Below are positions 60,263 to 64,000 of a DNA stretch of 64,000 nt, piece after piece. The first letter of the stretch is position 1. Each line of letters starts with the position of its first letter. The position numbers and the translations under genes were made by a program. The notes below the pieces were generated by a model. That model was not told the origin of the DNA. It saw only the letters and a program-made list of their open reading frames with translations, and made no database searches. Source of the DNA: Drosophila pseudoobscura (lineage: Eukaryota; Arthropoda; Insecta; Diptera; Drosophilidae); the NCBI RefSeq assembly GCF_009870125.1, contig NC_046681.1, positions 2,914,001 to 2,978,000 on the forward strand, in the 5' to 3' direction.

Positions 60263-60773
60263 GATTTTTAGTTGGCTGGTAGATTATGTTGTCGGTAGTT
60301 TTAGGTTCATCGTAGCGTCGTATTTCGGGCATATTGGGCATCAACATCGCTGTTTTGGTTTTATATAGCATTTTATTTAGTGTAAATAATATAAAAGCCA
60401 AGTTGCTGTTTTAATACTGTGATAGCTTTAGAAAACAAAAAAAACGATAGTCGTTGTCCAAATTATCCAGGAAGAACAGAACCCATACATCCTATGTAAA
60501 TAGCCAGTTTTCGATACCATTGTTAAAATTAACAGGGGTATGGTATGGCATTGTTTATGTACATATACGAAATTTTAGTCTTAGCCGTAGTCGCCTCCAT
60601 GAGGCGACAACCATAATTTGAGTTTAACTATGAATTAAAGCAAATTACACGATAAACATCAGTTAGTTGCTCAAAATAGCTGTGATGTTGCATTGAAGCA
60701 GAATTTAATAAGCAGGACTGTACGTTTTGCTCTAGAATTGTAATTGTCTTAGTTTTAGTGATGTAATACTAAT

Positions 60774-60779
60774 AATAAA
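60774..60779 (+). terminator. Poly(A) signal of the CD36-family gene
   Basis: AATAAA lies 512 bases after the stop codon and is the first convincing signal. The 3' untranslated region would be about 0.5 kb. Confidence 0.45.
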
Positions 60780-60819
60780 AGCGACATTTTATTTAAAGTG
60801 GAAGGAACTGCTTTTTTAA

Positions 60820-61720
60820 GTTTGAATACGATTTATTGGAGCCTCTAGCGATAACAAAGTATCGTTGTGGCCTATGGAAATTCTACTCTCGCAACACTGT
60901 TTTGTTCCCCAACTCTTCTCAGTATATGTTGCTGGGTAGAGAAGAGGCGCAACATCAGTTGGATTTTGAAACGGTCCGACAAAAAATATTGATCGATTGT
61001 ACAATCTAATCTACTTTTAAGTGGTGGCAGTAGTGACATGAACAACGACTGTATATCCGACTTTTGGCGCTGAGACGAAAGGACTGCCCGGCGAATTCAG
61101 CTGACAGTCAGCCGAGGGCAGCGACAAGGCTCTGATCTGCGATGGTAGCACCTGTGACAACTGTGAGAATGTCCACGATGAGGTCGTGTCCCAGTTTCCC
61201 ATCAACAAGGTGAGTGGAAAACCACGATATCTGCCTAAATTCTTAAACTAACAATAGCCTACTCCACCTTCCCACAGCTTTGCATCGGCCAATTTTGGCT
61301 AATTCTCGACCATTGTCAGAATGGGAAAGTTCTTTTTTCCGGTAACCTACGCCTTTGCAAAGTACGCGGACAAGGAATCGAAACCCAAACAAATAAGCAC
61401 GGAAGCAGTCAAGCCCGATGGCAACACTAAAACGCCTTCTACATGGTTATGGAAAAGCGAAAGTCCACCAATATATTCCCTGAGGCAACTCCTGTTCTTA
61501 TGGCGAAGTTGCTAGCATCTGGGTATCCCCTTGATGAAACAGCAGTCAAGTTTTTAGCGGAGTATAGTACGTTCAAACAGTCGAAGAGCGCGAGAGGCAT
61601 CGGGATCCGTGTACGTCGGAACAGACAGCTCGCTTACTTGCATACCCAGCCGCGAGAAAAGGAGCTCAGTTAAAGGTTGAGTGGCCCAGATCTTGCGGGA
61701 CCGGAAAGCCTGTTTCCAGC
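60820..61720. other. Decayed coding-like segments, unrecognised
   Basis: Several pieces look like old protein-coding DNA without a common frame: plus-strand PNSSQYMLLGREEAQHQLDF (about 60905-60965), plus-strand CDGSTCDNCENVHDEVVSQF ending at a donor (61210), and plus-strand PVLMAKLLASGYPLDETAVK (about 61490-61550). They may be parts of one dead gene or transposon; splice joins do not give a continuous protein. Confidence 0.25.
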
Positions 61721-61727
61721 TAATGAA

Positions 61728-61860
61728 ATGAAACAAGAAACACGTATTTAAGGATATATTTATTTTATATTTAAGATTTATTTAGTTATGGAAATATACT
61801 CATTCCAAACCACCCAAGAGGTCGAGTTTTTGGTGCGTTTTTTTTAAGCGGTGTCCCTAA
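61728..61860. repeat. Unidentified repeat, also present at 19.1 kb
   Basis: Partner of 19105-19290. The best-matched part is actcattccaaaccacccaa followed by gaggt, a T-rich tract and gtgtccctaat. It lies on the 3' side of the minus-strand transposase-like fragment at 61.9-62.1 kb. Confidence 0.6.
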
Positions 61861-61917
61861 TCCACTATATACACTTTCAAGGCGGGGCTTTTTTGTTGCC
61901 GTAAAAAATCTAGATCG

Positions 61918-62072
61918 TATCTAGATGGGGGAAATCCCACAAAGCTGGAAAATCCCAATTGGCATTTGAAACGGCTAGCCCATTGGCTGGGCAACCATCG
62001 CAGACAATAGCCATTAGATTGTCTGCTAGGCCCATATCCACAGTGCTTTGCAGGACGATATTTAAGGCTCAA
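61918..62072 (-). pseudogene. Transposase-like fragment
   Basis: On the minus strand about 50 codons read as a transposase catalytic-core piece: STVDMGLADNLMAIVCDGCP followed by AN. The pattern 'hydrophobic-x-(S)-x-x-x-x-GL ... AIVCDGCPAN' resembles the RNase H-like core of P-element/THAP9-type transposases around the second catalytic aspartate. It is bounded by stops and stands directly beside the left end of the DUF4806 element. Family placement is tentative. Confidence 0.4.
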
Positions 62073-62247
62073 AGTTCTAATAACCCAGCAAACCAAACGC
62101 TCACAAATGATATCGCATACGAGTCAAATGCGAGACTTAACCCGACAAAACGCTCGCATTCGGACTCGCATATGATAGAAATATGATACTTGTGTCGTTC
62201 AGTTTGTGGCAGTGAAAGTATCATTTATGATAGCTCGCAAGGGAATC

Positions 62248-62480
62248 GTTTGCGAGCCTTTTGCGATATCATATATGAGCCTTTTGCGATATCATTTGTG
62301 AGCCTTTTGTGATATCAGTTATGAGTCGTTTTTGATATAAAATAATATCAAAAGAAATATTTTTTTCGAGCCCATAGCAGTATCATAAAAGACTCATAAA
62401 TGATATCGCAAAAGGCTCTCAAATGATATCGCAAAAGGCTCGCAAACGATGTCGCAAAAGGCTCGCAAGAAATAGTTTTT
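62248..62480. repeat. Left subterminal inverted arrays of the TIR element
   Basis: Four units related to gcgagccttttgcgatatca run in one direction (62248-62340), followed by four in the opposite direction (62385-62480: atgatatcgcaaaaggctcg). The arrangement makes a palindrome of about 230 bases with a 45-base centre. Arrays like this often bind the transposition machinery in known elements; that role here is inference. Confidence 0.8.
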
Positions 62481-62593
62481 GCGAGAGTTTTTTGGTTCCC
62501 ATTCCCATTTTGTTCCGTAATAAAAAATATTTTTAATTTGTAATATGAAATGAATTTAATGTATATATGTATGTAATATGTATGAACTATGTA

Positions 62594-63532
62594 CTAAAAT
62601 TTAAGTTTTTTTGCATCACTTTTTTCTAATCCAGCCTTCCGTTCCTGAGCATACTGGAAATGTTTTTGAGTCGTATGGTCAAAATCCTGATCGTCGAGCG
62701 CAAACTTCTGTTTAAATGCATCTGTAGAAAATATAAAATATATTTAAAATTGGGGAATTACACAAGCTAAAATAGTAAAACTTACGTCGTAGTGCTAAAG
62801 TGGTTCGAAGTCCTCTTACACACTTTTTGGAATCTGTCCCACGCCAGGAGAAAAACTTCGCCACATCATCGCTTATAATCTGTCGCCAGGAGCTCCTTAT
62901 AAACTTATCAAACGTTTTTTCATTGATAGCGATTAAGTCCTTGATCTTCAGAAAAAAATGAGATTAATCAAAAGATTAACTCAGAACATTTAAAAATTCT
63001 TACCAAGTTATTAAGAGAATCTTCAAATGATTCAAAGCCTTCTAGACTGGCCAGTGGTGAACGTGGTACTGTCAATTTTACGATGTTAGGCTCTCCGCAC
63101 ACTCGAGCCTTAATTGACGCGACTTCATTACGCAACGAAATAAGTTCCGCCCCCTGTCGATCAACTTTACCAATAATGGTTTCAATTTTTTTGTTGATGT
63201 CCTGCTGGTTTTCGATTATTTTTTTTAGGTGGTTTAATATATCTGAAAATATTTTAAATAAGAATATTGAGCATGAAATTGTTTCATTGTATTACCATAA
63301 TTATTGGACCGATTATTTGGAGCCGTATTAGATATGTCTGAAAATATATTAAAACGAAAGCGTAAGGTAAAGCCGAAGGAAAGTCAATCAAAATGTTACC
63401 TGTTATTTGAGTATTTTCTGCTCCCATTTCCTCAAAATTAAAATTGTTCAATTTAACCTCAAATTCTCCAGTAGCTCTTTGCACGTGTCGAGCCTCTCCG
63501 ATATATGTTCGGCTTTTTCTTTTGTAAGACAT
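62594..63532 (-). CDS. DUF4806-like protein encoded by the TIR element
   Basis: Five minus-strand exons (63532-63400, 63337-63296, 63242-63004, 62945-62786, 62721-62594) join without any frame conflict into 233 residues. Introns are 53-64 bases with normal borders. The N-terminus is basic (MSYKRKSRTY). Residues about 60-105 have heptad spacing of a coiled coil (LNHLKKIIENQQDINKKIET onward). The domain from about 115 to 195 fits DUF4806: a short hydrophobic lead (LTVPRSPLASLEGFESFED), a helical stretch, then RQIISDDVAKFFSWRGTDSK, where the W-[KR]-G...KK core is the family's signature as I know it. The C-terminal tail is polar and lysine-rich. DUF4806 proteins occur in many copies in insects and have no established function. 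The intact gene and splice sites suggest recent activity or selection. Confidence 0.75.
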
Positions 63533-63668
63533 TTTATTTCTTTTATTAATAATGTACTTACCGATTGGCAGAAATTTCTTTTAATTGCGTAAGAGATGGT
63601 AGAGATTTTCAACTTAGCACTGCACAGTTCGACAAAAATAATTGAAATGACGGCGCAGGAACGCTCGC

Positions 63669-63674
63669 TTTATA
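63669..63674 (-). promoter_or_regulatory. TATA-like box of the DUF4806-like gene
   Basis: The plus-strand tttata reads TATAAA on the minus strand (context gcTTATAAAgcg), 137 bases upstream of the start codon. A start site about 30 bases downstream, near 63640, would lie just inside the right subterminal array. The element thus seems to carry its own promoter. Confidence 0.5.
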
Positions 63675-63729
63675 AGCACTTGTTTCTAATGCTCGACACA
63701 TGTAAAAAGAGCAGTTTTCTATTGTAAAA

Positions 63730-63905
63730 CTCCCGCTAGCGAGCTCGTTTGCGAGCGTTTTGCGACACAAGAAGTAGAGCTCATTTTTGGCTCACTTGCG
63801 AGCTCGTTTGCGAGCGTTTTGCGACACAAAACCATGTCGCTCGTACACAAGCTCGCTAGCGAGCTCGTTTGCGAGCATTTTGCGGAACTCTCGCAAAAGG
63901 CACGT
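63730..63905. repeat. Right subterminal array of the TIR element
   Basis: Three copies of a roughly 30-base unit, gcgagctcgtttgcgagc followed by gttttgcgacacaa, begin near 63737, 63804 and 63858 (the last slightly changed). The core gcgagc..tttgcg is the same motif as in the left arrays, so both ends share a repeated binding-site-like sequence. Confidence 0.8.
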
Positions 63906-63921
63906 TAGTTGGTTTGCTGGG

Positions 63922-64000
63922 AAGTGGTGCTAAAAGAAAAAACACGAAAAGGTATATTACCTTACCTATCGAAAGTACTTCTAATATCATATTAAAGATC
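63922..64000. other. Flank of the TIR element
   Basis: Seventy-nine bases of AT-rich sequence to the right of the element. Nothing recognisable; the first two bases (AA) equal the two before the left end and are the only candidate target duplication. Confidence 0.4.

Larger units (their letters stand above)
62084..63921 (-). mobile_element. TIR element carrying a single DUF4806-like gene
   Basis: The 1838-base unit begins CCCAGCAAACCAA (62084-62096) and ends TTGGTTTGCTGGG (63909-63921), a perfect 13-base inverted repeat. Both ends carry subterminal arrays. On the left, several ttgcgagccttttgcgatat-type units (62248-62340) face inverted copies (62385-62480), so that end can fold into a long hairpin. 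On the right are three units of gcgagctcgtttgcgagc with ttttgcg (from about 63737, 63804 and 63858). Between the arrays lies one five-exon minus-strand gene with its own TATA-like box. There is no transposase, and no clear target-site duplication beyond AA. It behaves structurally like a DNA transposon or a non-autonomous derivative with a cargo gene. I know no named family with these ends. Confidence 0.8.

Noticed and set aside
61020-61208. Minus-strand 63-residue frame ending near 61020
   Set aside because: Protein-like in places, but it overlaps the plus-strand relic with a cysteine-rich segment, and no start or upstream exon fits; the strand cannot be decided.

Overview
The window is animal nuclear DNA from a fruit fly of the genus Drosophila, most likely the obscura group. 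The genes have several short introns with clean GT/AG borders, fly-type start contexts (CAACATGG), and TATA-less promoters carrying the fly core elements Motif 1 and Motif 6. Recognisable fly proteins are concertina, congested-like trachea and MARF1. A broken LOA-clade retroelement and a short inverted-repeat element that recurs several times fit the obscura group. The species call is inference; the gene structures below were rebuilt by hand from splice sites and reading phase, and every exon join keeps frame.

Layout. 1-3.2 kb: repeats, a TATA-like site and a possible gene relic. 3.2-6.3 kb (+): a 653-residue monocarboxylate-type transporter, convergent with 7.0-8.0 kb (-), a DUF1279/FAM210-like mitochondrial membrane protein with two possible N-termini. 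8-13 kb: mostly noncoding, with duplicated promoter-like modules. 13.1-15.2 kb (+): concertina (G-alpha 12/13). 16-23.6 kb: repeat-rich, with copies of the inverted-repeat element, an unidentified repeat that recurs at 61.7 kb, and a deleted LOA-type non-LTR element (about 20.3-23.0 kb). 24.3-28.6 kb (+): congested-like trachea (mitochondrial carnitine/acylcarnitine carrier), whose 3.2-kb second intron holds a complete leucine-rich-repeat gene on the minus strand (25.1-27.2 kb). 29.8-30.2 kb: an intact second copy of the carrier's last two exons with no first half of its own. 30.6-35.1 kb (-): Marf1, an RRM plus multi-LOTUS RNA regulator without a NYN nuclease domain. 35-47 kb: noncoding apart from a possible 43-residue ORF; it has microsatellites and a full inverted-repeat element. 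47.3-60.3 kb (+): a CD36-family scavenger receptor with two alternative first exons, a long cytoplasmic tail and a possible alternative last exon. 60.8-62.1 kb: transposon relics. 62.084-63.921 kb: a compact element with perfect 13-bp terminal inverted repeats, arrays of subterminal repeats, and a single intact five-exon gene for a DUF4806-like protein.

The genes are not an operon and have unrelated jobs (transport, morphogenetic signalling, fatty-acid entry to mitochondria, oocyte mRNA control, lipid uptake). The notable points are structural: the DUF4806 transposon-like element, the tandem duplicate carrier exons, the promoter module shared between concertina and the carrier, the nested gene, and the alternative ends of the scavenger receptor.
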